64,000 bases of DNA, from NCBI RefSeq assembly GCF_009017415.1, contig NC_092406.1, positions 3,658,001 to 3,722,000 of the forward strand. Direction: 5' to 3'. The notes under the pieces were generated by a model. The model did not search any database, was not told where the DNA came from, and saw only the letters and a program-made list of their open reading frames with translations. Positions 23,123 to 34,676 of this stretch are shown one piece after another; the first letter of the stretch is position 1, and each line of letters starts with the position of its first letter. The translations under genes were made by a program, and so were the position numbers. Origin of the DNA: Aspergillus flavus. Lineage: Eukaryota; Ascomycota; Eurotiomycetes; Eurotiales; Aspergillaceae.

Positions 23123-23315
23123 GGCAAAAATTCCACCACGAACCTTTGATCCTCGTTCTTCGACTCGTACAACCGGTCGCCGTCACCAACACAGCAAGTG
23201 TACGCTTGGCGACGGAGATGTACTAACGGGTTCAGTGGTTCCGGGAAATTTTAGAGGTCAGCGCAACAACATGAAGTCTGCAAGAGCCGTGGTAGCTGCG
23301 AATCACTCTGCCGCA

Positions 23316-25222
23316 ATGGCGCGCGGCCAGCCAAACGGGTCACTGGCCCAGGATTATCAACGCTCCCCTTCACGCACTATTACAGGTTTAAGACGGTGGT
23401 CAATTATCAATCGAGATCTACCACGTGAGTTATCGTTTGCCTGCACTTGATAGCTTTTGACAATACTAAATTGTTGCCTCATCCGCACAACAGCCGTGTC
23501 CCATGTGAAAGCGATCCACGTCTACGACTTTGATAACACATGTAAGACTATACAACAACATGATGGGGATCACCATACGTGCCTTGGTGTTAATATCGTT
23601 CAGTATTTCATAGCCCTCTCCCTAATCCGCAGTTGTGGAATGGACCGACCATCGGTTTCCTTCAAGCCTACGAGAGCTTCGCAAACGGGGGATGGTGGCA
23701 TGACCCGAATCTACTTGCTGCCACTGGGGAAGGTGCTGAGAAAGAAGAACTGCGGGGCTGGGAGGGATGGTGGAATGAGGAAATCGTGCGGCTCACGTAC
23801 ACTGAACTAAGACTGGCATGTTGACTGATAGGTCGTAGGTACAATTGGTCAAGCTCAGCATGCAGCAGAAAGACGCTCTGACAGTGCTACTCACTGGCCG
23901 AAGCGAGGGCGGGTTTGCAAGCCTTATACGGCGCATAGTGGACAGTAGGAAACTGGAGTTTGACCTCATTTGCCTCAAGCCAGAAGTTGGACCAAACAGC
24001 GAACGGTTTTCAACCACCATGGAGTTCAAGCAATCTTTTCTTGAAGACCTCATTCTCACATATAACCAGGCCGATGAAATACGTGTTTACGAGGACCGTG
24101 TGAAACAGTGAGTGCGATGTTCATCTATGTACCGACTTTTGCCTTTAACGCGAACATAGTGTCAAACACTTCCGAGAGTTCTTTGAACAGCTGAACCGGA
24201 GGTTTCAGACTGCGCAGAACCCCTCTCCCCGAAAAGCAGTTAATGCGGAAGTGATACAGGTAGCGGAAGGAGCTGTATTTCTGTCGCCAGTGATTGAAAC
24301 AGCCGAAGTACAACGTATGATCAATTCTCACAACGATGCTGTCCGCAACCGGTCAGCCAATGGAACAAAGTCGCCGTATGGCCCACTGTGCATTAAGCGC
24401 ACCATCTTCTACACCGGGTACCTCATATCCAATGTGGACTCCAGTCGTTTGATCAGTCAAACACTGAACCCAATGCTGCCCTCGGGGCTTGCTGAATCTA
24501 ATGACCTTAAGTACATGGCTAACAGTATACTAATCACGCCTCGCCCTGCGCCTCGGTCAATTCTAGACAAGGTTGGCGGTCTTGGCAAGAAGCTCAAGTG
24601 GAAGGTTACCGGCACTGCAGTCTTTGAACATAGAGTCTGGGCTGCTCGGTTAACCCCCGTCCCAGCAACAGAGAAGTATTACACAGAAAACCCACAGCCC
24701 GTGGTAGTCTTAGCGGTGCGCAAAGGTGCCCGTCCTATTGACGCTGGCAAAATACAAAACTGGCATCCTGTGCCTGCTGATAAAGCTTTCACCTTCGAAA
24801 CAGTCGTTGGCGAGAAAATGGTTTTGCGTGTTGAAGAACAAAATCCCCATGAAGGAGAGTGGGAAAGTCAGTTTTTGAATAAGAATCACAAGAGACGTCA
24901 CCAGCAAGATCGTGACGAAGACACTTCATACCATGGCCAAGAAGGCTCGTCATCAGGAAGGCCAGCAACCTATAACCCACGGCATGGTGGCCGCTATCAT
25001 GACGACGGACCTCGCCGTGGCGGATCATATCGTGGACGTGGACGTGGGTCCGGTCCCAGAGGCAGAGGTCACCCAAACCGAGGCGGGCAACGTGGGAGAG
25101 GCCGTGGGCGCGATGCTGGACCTCCGCAAGGCTACAGATCGTTAGACGATCATACTGGATATGATGGACCGTATGAAGAAAAGCCCGGGCCTGGCAATGG
25201 TGGCCCTGTGATGAACTATTAG
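23316..25222 (+). CDS. Swiss-Army-Knife RNA repair-like HAD-superfamily protein with RGG tail
   Basis: Five exons: 23316-23424, 23494-23541, 23604-23785, 23839-24107 and 24160-25222; introns 52-69 nt; 556 residues from this start. The HAD nucleophile motif VYDFDNTLF spans the second intron, followed by SPLPNPQLWNGPTIGF, GGWWHDPNLL, WEGWWNEEIV and LTVLLTGRSEGGFA, the layout of the HAD_SAK_1 family. The last 100 residues are rich in RGG/GRGRG, typical of RNA binding. Family members are predicted RNA-repair or RNA-processing phosphatases with little experimental work. The start is chosen because it leaves a short N-terminus; in-frame ATGs at 23271 and 23121 are alternatives, the last overlapping the opposite gene's ATG. 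Confidence 0.87.
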
Positions 25223-26098
25223 GTTGACGTTCAAATACCCTCGCCATCTATTAAGCTTGCAACCCTTCGATTTGTGTTAGCATCATTTACGATGTCCATA
25301 TATCGTTGATAGTTGTTCCTCTGGGCGCTTGTATGATTTTACATGCTCATTCTCCAGACATACATACACCTATTGGGCCTGAAAAATAATAGCAATCAGT
25401 ACTCTGTTCAATAGCTTGTTCTTATACCCTATGGCATTCGCTGTCCTACCTTCACACTCGTAAGAGGTTGGCTCGAGGCACGTGTTGGCCATGTGATCCA
25501 CCCGCTACTTCTTTTCAGATTCCATCTTTCTTCTGGCATTGGGATGCTTGATGTTCAGACCGGGTCAATGACAAGCTTGATACGACAACATATTTAGGTA
25601 CAGTGGAGACGCCGTTATAGTTTCATTTGATATTTTCACATATATATAAAATACTAACACCGGCGACGGTAAGTCTTGCAGATTTGACTGGAATGATTTA
25701 AGCGAGGAAGAGGGAGATAACAGAATGTGTGGACTCATTGGCATTAATCCCGGAAAAATGTGGCTGTGGATAACTAGCGGCAGCGGCGGACTCTTAATGG
25801 ATTCAAGCCTCCTGACGAATACCATGTTGGTTTGCGGTGCACTGCTCAGCCTTTTCTCAGGCCGGTGTGGGGTTCTATCTCAACTTGGCAGAGGCCACTA
25901 TTAGTATTGTTCCCGCCGTGGTGTCTCAGCATTCAAATCCCAGCGACTACTACGGGATTCTCTTCTACAAGCGTCGAAATCAATTCTCAAGACCTTACAA
26001 TAATCGTGCCAAAGCCTGGTTCCTGTCCCACCCCGCACTACGCACTAAGGCAGCCACCCAACCTTTTAAGTCGTCAGGCTAAGTCACTCTGAGACAAG
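25223..26098. other. Intergenic, no supported gene
   Basis: About 880 bp between two plus-strand genes. Open frames of 80-86 codons at 25565-26092 lack domains; one overlaps the expected promoter of the Clr5 gene. No repeat or RNA gene was noticed. Confidence 0.4.
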
Positions 26099-27223
26099 AT
26101 GTCGACGACAAAGTGGGCTACAGAGGCGGACTTCGCCGAACATAGGGCAACAATCACTAGCCTTTACCGTCAGAAGCCTCTTGTAGACGTCATGGAACAC
26201 ATGCGACGAGAGCATCATTTCCAAGCTACGTAAGACAGACGTTTGCCTCTATCGCCATGTCTGCTGAGTCATTGAATTCACAGAGCGCGTATGTACAAAG
26301 CGCGGCTGAAGAGATGGCATGTTACCAAGTACGTCAGGTATCATACAGACGATGCCCAGTGCCAGATGAGCAAGACACCACATGCACCCGTAGGCGACGC
26401 TGCTCGGTCCATAGCCTCCCGACGACCTGCGCTGCCGACTGTGGCACCAGGTCTTGGAGCACCAGTTCAGCAGCAGAAAGTACTGGACTGTCTTAAGATT
26501 CTGGGCAAGTATGTCGATGGAAACTCAACCAACGGGCGGTGGCAGACATCACCTACATTCATGGCCTCACTTCAGAACAGCGACTGGCTGGCACAGATCA
26601 CCACAGTAGCAATTCTTCTGAAAGGCAGACAGGTGCAGACAGGCTTTCAACTCCTCGGCGGCTGCTTTGATACGTACAAAACCAATCTAAAGGCTGAAAG
26701 CCCCTTGCTCACCTCTGAGACTTTTATGGCCGCTTTCCAACTTATGAGCATCTCACCTGGCTTGGGATGGTCATTCCTAAAGTACACCTGCCAGCTGAGC
26801 GGCATCGTTCTAGAAAAGTCGCACCCATTATTTCAACTACTATCAAAATATCTAACCTTGGATAGCGAAGCATTCGCCAACTGTAGCGACCTATTCCTGG
26901 GTTGCTTCCTCGACCTGATGAAGCAACATCTCTCCGGCTGGGACGATTCCCACCGCGACGCACTGTTACTGACAACCGGTCGCATGTTCTTGCTCAGCCT
27001 CACCACGTTCTCACAATATCAAGAATTCACACGGATGTCCAGGAGCGACGAGGCAATGCCATTATTAGGCCATCAGCACGTGCTACAATGCGACAGTGGT
27101 GAGTTGCCACCCGCGCCTACGCGATCAGAGACACTTTCGCTCTATCCCCTTCATCCAGCACAAATCAAGGTGATGAAGCAGGAGCCAGGAGGAATCGATT
27201 ACCTGTCTTTCGAGATGCTTTGA
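26099..27223 (+). CDS. Clr5-domain protein
   Basis: Two exons (26099-26229 and 26284-27223) with a 54-nt intron give 356 residues. The first 60 residues match the Clr5 domain: a Trp near residue 5, ITSLYRQKPLVDVMEHM, HHFQAT and, across the splice, RMYKARLKRWHVTKY. Clr5 domains occur at the N-terminus of many filamentous-fungal proteins and are named after a fission yeast silencing factor; their biochemical role is unclear. The remaining 290 residues look helical (FQLLGGCFDTYK, FLKYTCQLSG, DLFLGCFLDLMKQHL) and resemble no enzyme I know. The start is the first ATG before the domain. Confidence 0.82.
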
Positions 27224-28525
27224 TGTCTGCACTCTGGTAAGAACTAGTGGATAACCTCTAGCGATGCATGCACGGTATTTTCCTGCGGGTTTTTCTGGTG
27301 GCCAATCATCTAATCAGCATAACCACCATTGAGTTAGAATCTGACTCAGTTACTGTCAGTGATCTTCTAACGGATGAGTGACTCGGTAGTTCCCTTGGAT
27401 TATAATGTGTTAAGGTAGCTAGTGTACATACGCTACTAATAGTAGACTAGTCTATTTTTTGGCACTCAGCTGATATCAGGAAGTGCTTTACTTCAAGAGC
27501 AAGTCCAGTTGCACAGTGAACGATCCCTAGGGTCCTCGGCAGACCTCGAGGTGCGAGTGCCGGCGAGGGTCAAGGTCTACACAGTAGTACACATGAACAA
27601 ATGATGGACAGTATCATGTATTTCTTTGTAGATAACCTTATGTATTTCAATCGCATTATGCTAGGCGGCCTTCTTCACGATGTCTGTTATATAGAGCCTG
27701 TTAGCACAGGCCCCGTAAAGGGTGTTGTTTCAACTGTTTTGTTTTATACTGGGATACGTGAAAACGGCCAAGTTGGTAGATATCGGAGACTAAGCCAACC
27801 CAGATCGGCCTGTTGGAGGAATCTTTTAGTCATTGCAGGTTAGGTCTTTGGCACACGGATTCCTTAGTTCATCATAAGATTTGGATACTAAATTAGTGTT
27901 TTTTTCTCAAAGAGTTTAACTTTTCGGTTATAACATCAGTGATCCACCATTTCTTCTAGACGACGAACCCCGACTAGGTAAATTGAATTTCGGATATCCT
28001 CCCGACATGAACGTGCCCCGTGCCAGACTTCGGCAAAATAGACATCGGGAAAGAACCAATCCTGATGGTCAGAAGGCCCTCTTAACACGTTCTATTAAGG
28101 AGGAACACCATCTTAGGGCAAATGATTGTCATGGGAGTTAATCTAAAGCCGCGAGCTTAATTGGTCACGGGGCCGGGTGGGAACCAAGACTGCTGCACTA
28201 CGGGGATTTCACCATTGCTACTAAATTCGCACCATTCATTGGATGTAACCGTGCCTCGACGGGCTTCTTATCATTCAACTTACGAATCGCACCATTGGGC
28301 TCGATAGCAGCACGATGGACAACGCGAAGGAAACCGGATGACCGATGGTCGCCGGTTATAAAATGCTGCATGTCTCAGTGGTTCCGTTCCACTCTCCCCG
28401 GAATATATATCAAAATGCGAGTCCAGTCCTATAGCCATAGTCTCTCCATTTCCGGGGCTATCTAAAACATCTCTTATCTTTCATTCCCTCCTGACCCGCC
28501 TTCTTCTCGCTTCGGCATCGCCAAA
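27224..28525. other. Intergenic, promoter of the OPT transporter
   Basis: About 1.3 kb with no supported gene. A TATAAAA box at 28357-28363 lies about 165 bp before the transporter start and is the best promoter candidate. A CT-rich stretch with TTCCCTCC follows just before the ATG. An 80-codon frame at 27601-27843 looks like chance. Confidence 0.45.
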
Positions 28526-30952
28526 ATGCCCAGATATGCGGAAGCTCCAGCAGATGGGAGTGAAGTCTCATCTGGCTCTCAATTGACAAAACGTGTCAAT
28601 AAATCAGAAGAGCCGTATGAGACGGTCACTGAACAGAAGGCAACGGGTCACCCACGCGAAACGGATGGCGAAGATTCATTGGGATCTCGAGGTGACGACG
28701 ATGTTTTGTACGTGAAGGGACATCCCGTCATCCGAAATGGTAATCGACTCTGTAATCTCAGGTTCCTGTTACTTACAGCTAACGCTTCGCACTAGGCGCT
28801 GATGTATCTAAGTTTATTGTATCCGTCCGAGACGACGGAGACCCTTCTCTCACCTTTCGTTCTATCGTCCTAGGTTCGGTGTTCACTGCGCTTTCGAGCG
28901 TGATCACCATGCTCTATGTCTTCAAGCCATATCAAGCGCAAGTGTCTGCAGTCTTTCTGCAGCGTAGGTCTCTCCCCTTTCGGCGTCTGTCCGTGATGTC
29001 TACTTACATACTTGTCTACAGTGCTCGTCTATGTTTTTGGTGAAGCATGGGCGCGTCTTACTCCTCGCCCTGATCGGTTCAAATGGAAATGGCTGCAGAC
29101 AGTACTCACATTTCTTAACTTCGGTCAGCGCTTTACCATCAAAGAGCATGTGGTAGCCGCCCTGATCGCGTCGTCTGGAAATAACGGCCTCAATGGTGTG
29201 GAGGTCTATGCCGTGGAACGACTGTTCTATAATAGAGGTGTATCCGCAACGACCGCGGTCCTGGGAACCTTTTCTATGGCCCTTTGTGGATTTGTCCTAG
29301 CAGGTATCATGCGGCCGCTCATTATTTACCCTGGGGAGATGGTGTACTGGTCCACTTTACCCCAGGTGGTTCTCTATCAGAATCTTCATTTTGACCGGCG
29401 CGCCAACAAAGATCGGCTGACCAAGTTTGGCTGGGCCATGTTACTAACCGCTGTCTGGGAATTATTTCCCGCGTACATCATGACTTGGCTTTCGGGTTTT
29501 TCTATCTTCTGTCTCGCCTCCATGAACGCGCCAAAACACACTCGGACCATTTTCTCTACCATCTTTGGAGGCGCTTCGTCTAACGAAGGTATGGGCCTCT
29601 TCAACTTTTCGCTGGACTGGCAGTATATTCAGAGCACATACCTTTCGCTACCAATCAAGCAACAGCTGAACACTTGGATTGGTTACGTTATTCTGTATGC
29701 TGCTATACTCGGTCTATACTACAGCAATGCCTGGGATGCGAAGACCTTCCCGTTCATGTCCACGTCTCTTTTCCAGAGCAATGGCACACAGTTCTCAACG
29801 TCATCCGTCATAAATAGTCAGGGAACCATTGATTTCACAAAGCTCGAGGAAACAGGCCTACCTTCTTTGACTTCAGCCACCGTCTGGGGATACCTTACCC
29901 AGAACCTGGCCATCGGAGCTTTAATTACCCATGTTTTCATTTTCTACGGCAAGGATATGGTGCTCGCGTGGAAGCAGTCACGTAGCAGGACTCAACCGGA
30001 TCCACACTATCAGGCGATGCTGAAGTATAAGGAAGTCCCGATGTGGTGGTACCTGGTTCTGTTCGTCCTGGCCTTTGTCGCCGGACTGATTGTCAACATC
30101 AAAGGCGAAACCACTCTCCCAGTCTGGGGCTACATCGTTTCTCTTCTTCTCGGTGCCTTCATTGCGCCCTTCTCCTGTGTCCTCTACGGTCTCTACGGAA
30201 CCGGAGTGTCCACCAACCAGCTGTCCAAGATGGTGGCAGGTGCCCTTCACCCTGGCCGCCCCCTGGCCAATCTCTATTTCGCCAGCTGGTCCCACCAATG
30301 CATCCTTCTCTCCGTCAACCTAGCCAACTGGCTCAAAGTCGGACAATACACCAAAGTCCCCCACCGCGTCATGTTCGCCACCCAAATCTACGGCACCCTC
30401 CTCGGCGCAGCCTTAAACTACGTCGTCATGACCACGATCGTGAGCTCCCAACGAGAGATCCTCCTCGATCCCGTCGGAAACAACGTCTGGAGCGGCTCAA
30501 CCATACAAGGCTTAAATTCCCAGGCGATCACCTGGGCCCTCGCAAAGGACATGTACGGCGTCAGTAGCCGCTATTTCATCGTGCCCCTCTGTCTAGTCAT
30601 CGGCCTCGCCTTGCCCTTCGTGCACTGGGGTCTGGGGAAAGTGATCCCCCGTCTTCGAAAGCTACCGCTCAACACAGCGATTATTGTTTCGTACGCCGGT
30701 AATCCGTACTATGGAAATACGTCGTGGATTTGGTCGTCGATTGTCGTCGGCCTTTTCTCGCAGTTCTGGCTCAGACGTCGCCTGCCGGAGATCTATAACA
30801 AGTATAATTATCTGATTGGGGCTGCGATGGATGGAGGTTCGCAGATTATTATCTTTGTTCTTTCGTTTGCGGTCCTTGGAGCTGCTGGTAAGGAACGGCC
30901 ATTTCCTACGTGGTGGGGAAATCCTCAGGGTAATCCGGATCATTGTTTGTAA
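28526..30952 (+). CDS. Oligopeptide transporter, OPT family
   Basis: Three exons (28526-28739, 28796-28963, 29022-30952) with introns of 56 and 58 nt give 770 residues. A polar N-terminus of about 70 residues precedes many membrane segments. Family landmarks include FKPYQAQVSAVFLQLLVY early on, the FNFGQRFTIKEH-like region (FLNFGQRFTIKEH), a long middle loop, KVPHRVMFATQIYGTLLG (the KIPPR-type motif), and the C-terminal GNPYYGNTSWIWSS and FPTWWGNP segments. OPT proteins are proton-driven importers of small peptides, glutathione or metal-peptide complexes at the plasma membrane; which substrate applies here cannot be read from sequence. It is a complete, normal-length member. Confidence 0.93.
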
Positions 30953-31656
30953 ATATCACTCATATGCTGTAGATATACTACATGTATATACATCACGAAG
31001 ATAGGACACTTCTTTCCAGAATCAAAAGCACATAATTTTAAACCATGACTACTTCCAACTCATCCACTAAATACACACCATAGAAACCCCACCCTCTCTC
31101 ATAAATTCTAACCCATATCAATCCACCCCCAAAAACCAGATTAACCACCTTCCCAATTCATACAAGCCAGTAATTCTCACGCTAGAAAATAGCCTTACGA
31201 AACCGTCTCCACATTTTCGGCTAAATTTCCACGCGACAAGAGGTCTAACCGTTCGGCTACTTGCTTAACCTGGGGGCCAAATGCCCCTCTACCAATAAAC
31301 GTCCCTTGGCCACGCATGTCTAATTACGATCTTCAATGTGGGCTGCTTAACGTGCAGAATGGCTTGGGATCGTGGTTAAGCTATTGGCTAGGCTTGGGTT
31401 CTGGATTTGATCTTGGTATTTCTTACTTTTGGGGGTTCTTTTTGTGTTTATTGGGATTTGGCTGTGTACGCGGTACTATATGATAATGGTTGATTTTTAG
31501 ATAGGGTATTGTGGGTGGAATGTGTTTTGAGAGAAGAATAATGAATTCTTGGCTTTCGTCTAGTGAGGGTAGGTTTGTGGGTGCATAAGGAAGCGAATTG
31601 AGTTCTGGCTTCGGGTTTTCCGAGTGTAGATGTAGACTAGAGAGTGCTACGCTGGC
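30953..31656. other. Convergent intergenic region, no gene seen
   Basis: About 700 bp between the 3' ends of two convergent genes. A stretch near 31225-31275 has a GCCGAACGGTTAGA-like string on the minus strand recalling a tRNA D-arm, but no anticodon or T-arm pairing supports a tRNA. Confidence 0.4.
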
Positions 31657-33017
31657 TCATATTGCCAACGGGGCGGCCAGTAGTAGTAGAATTGTGAGGT
31701 ATTTGTTTAGTGAACTCTTGCTTGCTGCGCCGCTGGCTAGTGGTGGTTGGCTCGAGGAAGGGGAGGACGGTGATGTGGATGCTGTCACGGGGTTGGAGGT
31801 AGGGTTGGATGTAGAGTTGGAGGCGGTGTTGTTGTCGTGGATTGAAGTCGTAGGTGAGGTGTCGGGAATTGAGGAAGTAAGTGAGGCCGTTGCGTAGACT
31901 TTAGAGATAGGTGATAGAGTTGTTGCGGAGAGTACTTAGGGCATTGCATGTCAGTTTGAGTCTTCAGGGGGGTTCTCTCAGTATAGTGGGAGTAGGTCAT
32001 CTTAAGATAGCGTCCTGGGCTGGAAGGTGAGGCATGGTGGACTAACCTGTAGAAGAGGATGTGGTCGCCCCTGAGCTGTCGCCCTTGACACTGCCATCAA
32101 TTGCTTTGATAGACTTCCATGAACCAGACTTATCCGTATATTCATACTCAGAGCCAGACGAGTAGTCGGTGACCTTGATCGATTTCAAGAACATGGTAAA
32201 AGGTCCTTTCGAATAGTCGACCTGGCCACCAGCCCATTCTGTGGTTGGACTTAGTTAGAAGTTCATAAACAAGCATTAAGAGTGCATGTTCCGTACCAAT
32301 TGTTCCTGGAGAATTGGAAGGATCTCCAGCAGCCCAAGGGGCCACCTTGATGAAGCAGGGTGTCTGCGGATACTGTCCCTTGGCGTTCTTTTCCTCCAAT
32401 GTACGAACGGTATTGCCATCAATCTGCCAGAGAATCCGGTTACTATCCCAATCGATAGTATAAGTCTTGAACGTCTCATGGTTCCCGGGATCTGGGTGAA
32501 AGGCACCACGGTCATAAGTAGTGGTATCGCCTTTTCCAAAGTAGTTCGTCTGAACCTGAGCGTTGTCTCCACCCAGCCACTCCCAATCAATCTCATCCAG
32601 ACAGTCTGATTGAAGGACTGCACTGCTGACTATACCAGCGCCAGGTGCAGCTTTGATGGTGAATTCCACTCGACCGAACATGATGTAGAAGTCGGACTGG
32701 AGCACGGGGCCGTCGAGCTTCTTCGCAACGGTCAACGCCACGCCGTCCTTGTCTTGGGTGACAGTTCCAACAGTCTTCCATTTATTAGGTAGCGACTTGG
32801 TAAGATTGAATGTAGCTGAGGTTCCAAAGGCAGGATCTTTCGGACAGTCTATCGAAGTTAGATTGTCGACCTGGGATTGTCATAGTGAACGTCACTCACT
32901 AGCCTTTGTGGGGTTGCACGAAGTGAAGGTTTGAGCATCTGCCAGATAAGACAGCATCAGGATGGTCATGGCCATGGCCATGATGTAGCATGACAAGGTC
33001 ATACTGTGTGCGAACAT
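31657..33017 (-). CDS. GPI-anchored CRH-type chitin-glucan transglycosylase (GH16)
   Basis: Four exons: 32900-33017, 32297-32848, 32047-32238 and 31657-31898; 367 residues. A signal peptide (about 28 residues) is followed by the GH16 catalytic domain with the CRH motif DEIDWEWLG at about residues 124-132; Glu125 and Glu129 are the expected nucleophile and acid/base. RVEFTIKAAPGAGIVSS, GKGDTTTYDRG and FIKVAPWAAGDPSNSPGTIEWAGG are further CRH landmarks. A Ser/Thr-rich linker leads to a C-terminal hydrophobic tail (YLTILLLLAAPLAI) typical of GPI anchoring. CRH enzymes join chitin to beta-glucan in the cell wall. The last intron (148 nt) is longer than the others and its boundaries are the least certain. 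Confidence 0.9.
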
Positions 33018-34676
33018 TGTTTCGCCCGTCGGGTTGTCGAAATGAGGGTGATATTAGGGACTATCTCTATGGTGACAAGGTTGCTTAAATATGACAATAT
33101 GACAGAGTCTAAGAGAGCCATATAACAAAGAGGTCCATTACGCCCGTGTCTTTAATATAGACCATGGTTCAGAGAGTGAATTTGCCGGCCATGCCCGGCT
33201 ATTTTTAGTCGGTGGGAGGTCATCTGAAGCCAAGTTGAACTTCCCTGTATTCATTGTACATTCACTGGATAACAGTCAGCAAATTGCCTCGGCATGACTA
33301 TAATAGGACTGAGTTCAAGTGAGAATCGGAGTAAACCCAAATATAAAAGCACACTGTTGCCGTTGGTAAGACTTTCTACGACCTTAACATGTCGTATATG
33401 CTACTCGGGTGCTCTTGTGACACTGTGACGGGATCCAACGGGTTCTGTCTGCTCTACTGTCATTGTCTACTTGCGTTTAGAACTCTGGTTACGATATCCA
33501 GTGATTGGTAGTAGACAGCTCCCCCTTCCTTTCCTCTTGAATAGCATATACTACTGTTCGTTTCATCTGTTGGTTTCGGTGGAACAAGCTCGCGTGAGCC
33601 GATGGAAATTCTCTCCTTCTGTCTCGCCTCCAGCTCTGAAGTAGGTATGATCAAGCGACTTCGCATACATTGACCTCATCTGACGCATTGGAGTGGCTAG
33701 TGCATTCTTGAGATACTGTCGGAGGTTACGAGCTTGAGTTACGGCAACCCACGTGTGCTCTTCCGTAACAAGGTCTTGAGGAATGAAGGCGTTCGCTTCG
33801 GTCCCAAAAGCTATGAGGATCAGTCTCATCTGGGCTGTGTTCAAGCAAGGGATTTCCAACATAGCCGCACGAAGAATGTGAATCGAGCTCTACTCAGTTG
33901 GACCTGAGGTCAAGTCTGCTGGACTACTTGCTTCTCGGAGGGTTTTGGACAGGGGTTACTCTTTTAAGTTATATAGTACAGTATTATAGTACTGCACAAA
34001 AGAGTAAGACATTTCTGAAACACTCACCATGTCTTTAATGCATTGTATGCTTTTTGAAACAATCTAATGGAGTTAATTGTAAATTCCAAATTTCTTTTGT
34101 AGGGTTTCACAAAGTCATTCATTGTGTTGGTAACTCATGTGACGTGCGTTGACAGAATGTCACGTTTCAAGGAAACAAACAACAAACCTGCCGCATTGTT
34201 GAGGTTGATCTGTGACAAGTCATTCTGGGTGTGTACCCAAAACCCGACACAAAGCCGAGAGAGAAGACATCCAAAAGATTATCCGCCCACACAAGAAGAT
34301 TTCCGGTGGCCGATCAATGTGCGCCTGTCCTTGCAGGAGGATTTAATGCAGTGTGATTGGACAATTCAACCGGGCTGGGGAGGGGGAAAGATGACAGGGA
34401 CAACGTTTGTCCATGTAAGACGAGACACGCAGCCTCGCGTCAGCTGAGATAGCCTTGCAGCACCTTTTCTCCCCTTTCATCCAAATTCCATCATGTTTTC
34501 GGACTTGTCATCCGTCGCGGACAATGCCATCTTTTCAACCCCCTATCTCACAACGCGGTCGCAGCTTTCCGTCGCATTCTGACATTCAGCTCCGAATTCA
34601 ACTATCAACAGCTTCGCGATAAATAATTTCTGTGAATCGCTCGTATGCTGGTGGCGGATTTGCCCCCGGTTTCCCC
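33018..34676. other. Intergenic region with a possible small frame and a degraded-looking 5' segment
   Basis: About 1.66 kb. A 99-codon minus-strand frame (33563-33862) is protein-like but unrecognised. Directly upstream of the next gene, 34492-34676 contains pieces that read as protein in successive frames: MFSDLSSVADNAIFSTPYL, then FRRILTFSSEFNYQQLRDK, then SYAGGGFAPGFP. This hints that the downstream protein once started near 34492. The 107-codon plus-strand frame at 34124-34447 looks like chance. Confidence 0.35.

Noticed and set aside
31225..31275. tRNA-like string GCCGAACGGTTAGA on the minus strand
   Set aside because: It resembles a D-arm only; no paired anticodon stem, T-arm or acceptor stem could be found around it.
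33563..33862. 99-codon minus-strand frame as a gene
   Set aside because: Protein-like in places but unrecognised, with no splice partners; kept only as a remark in the intergenic entry.
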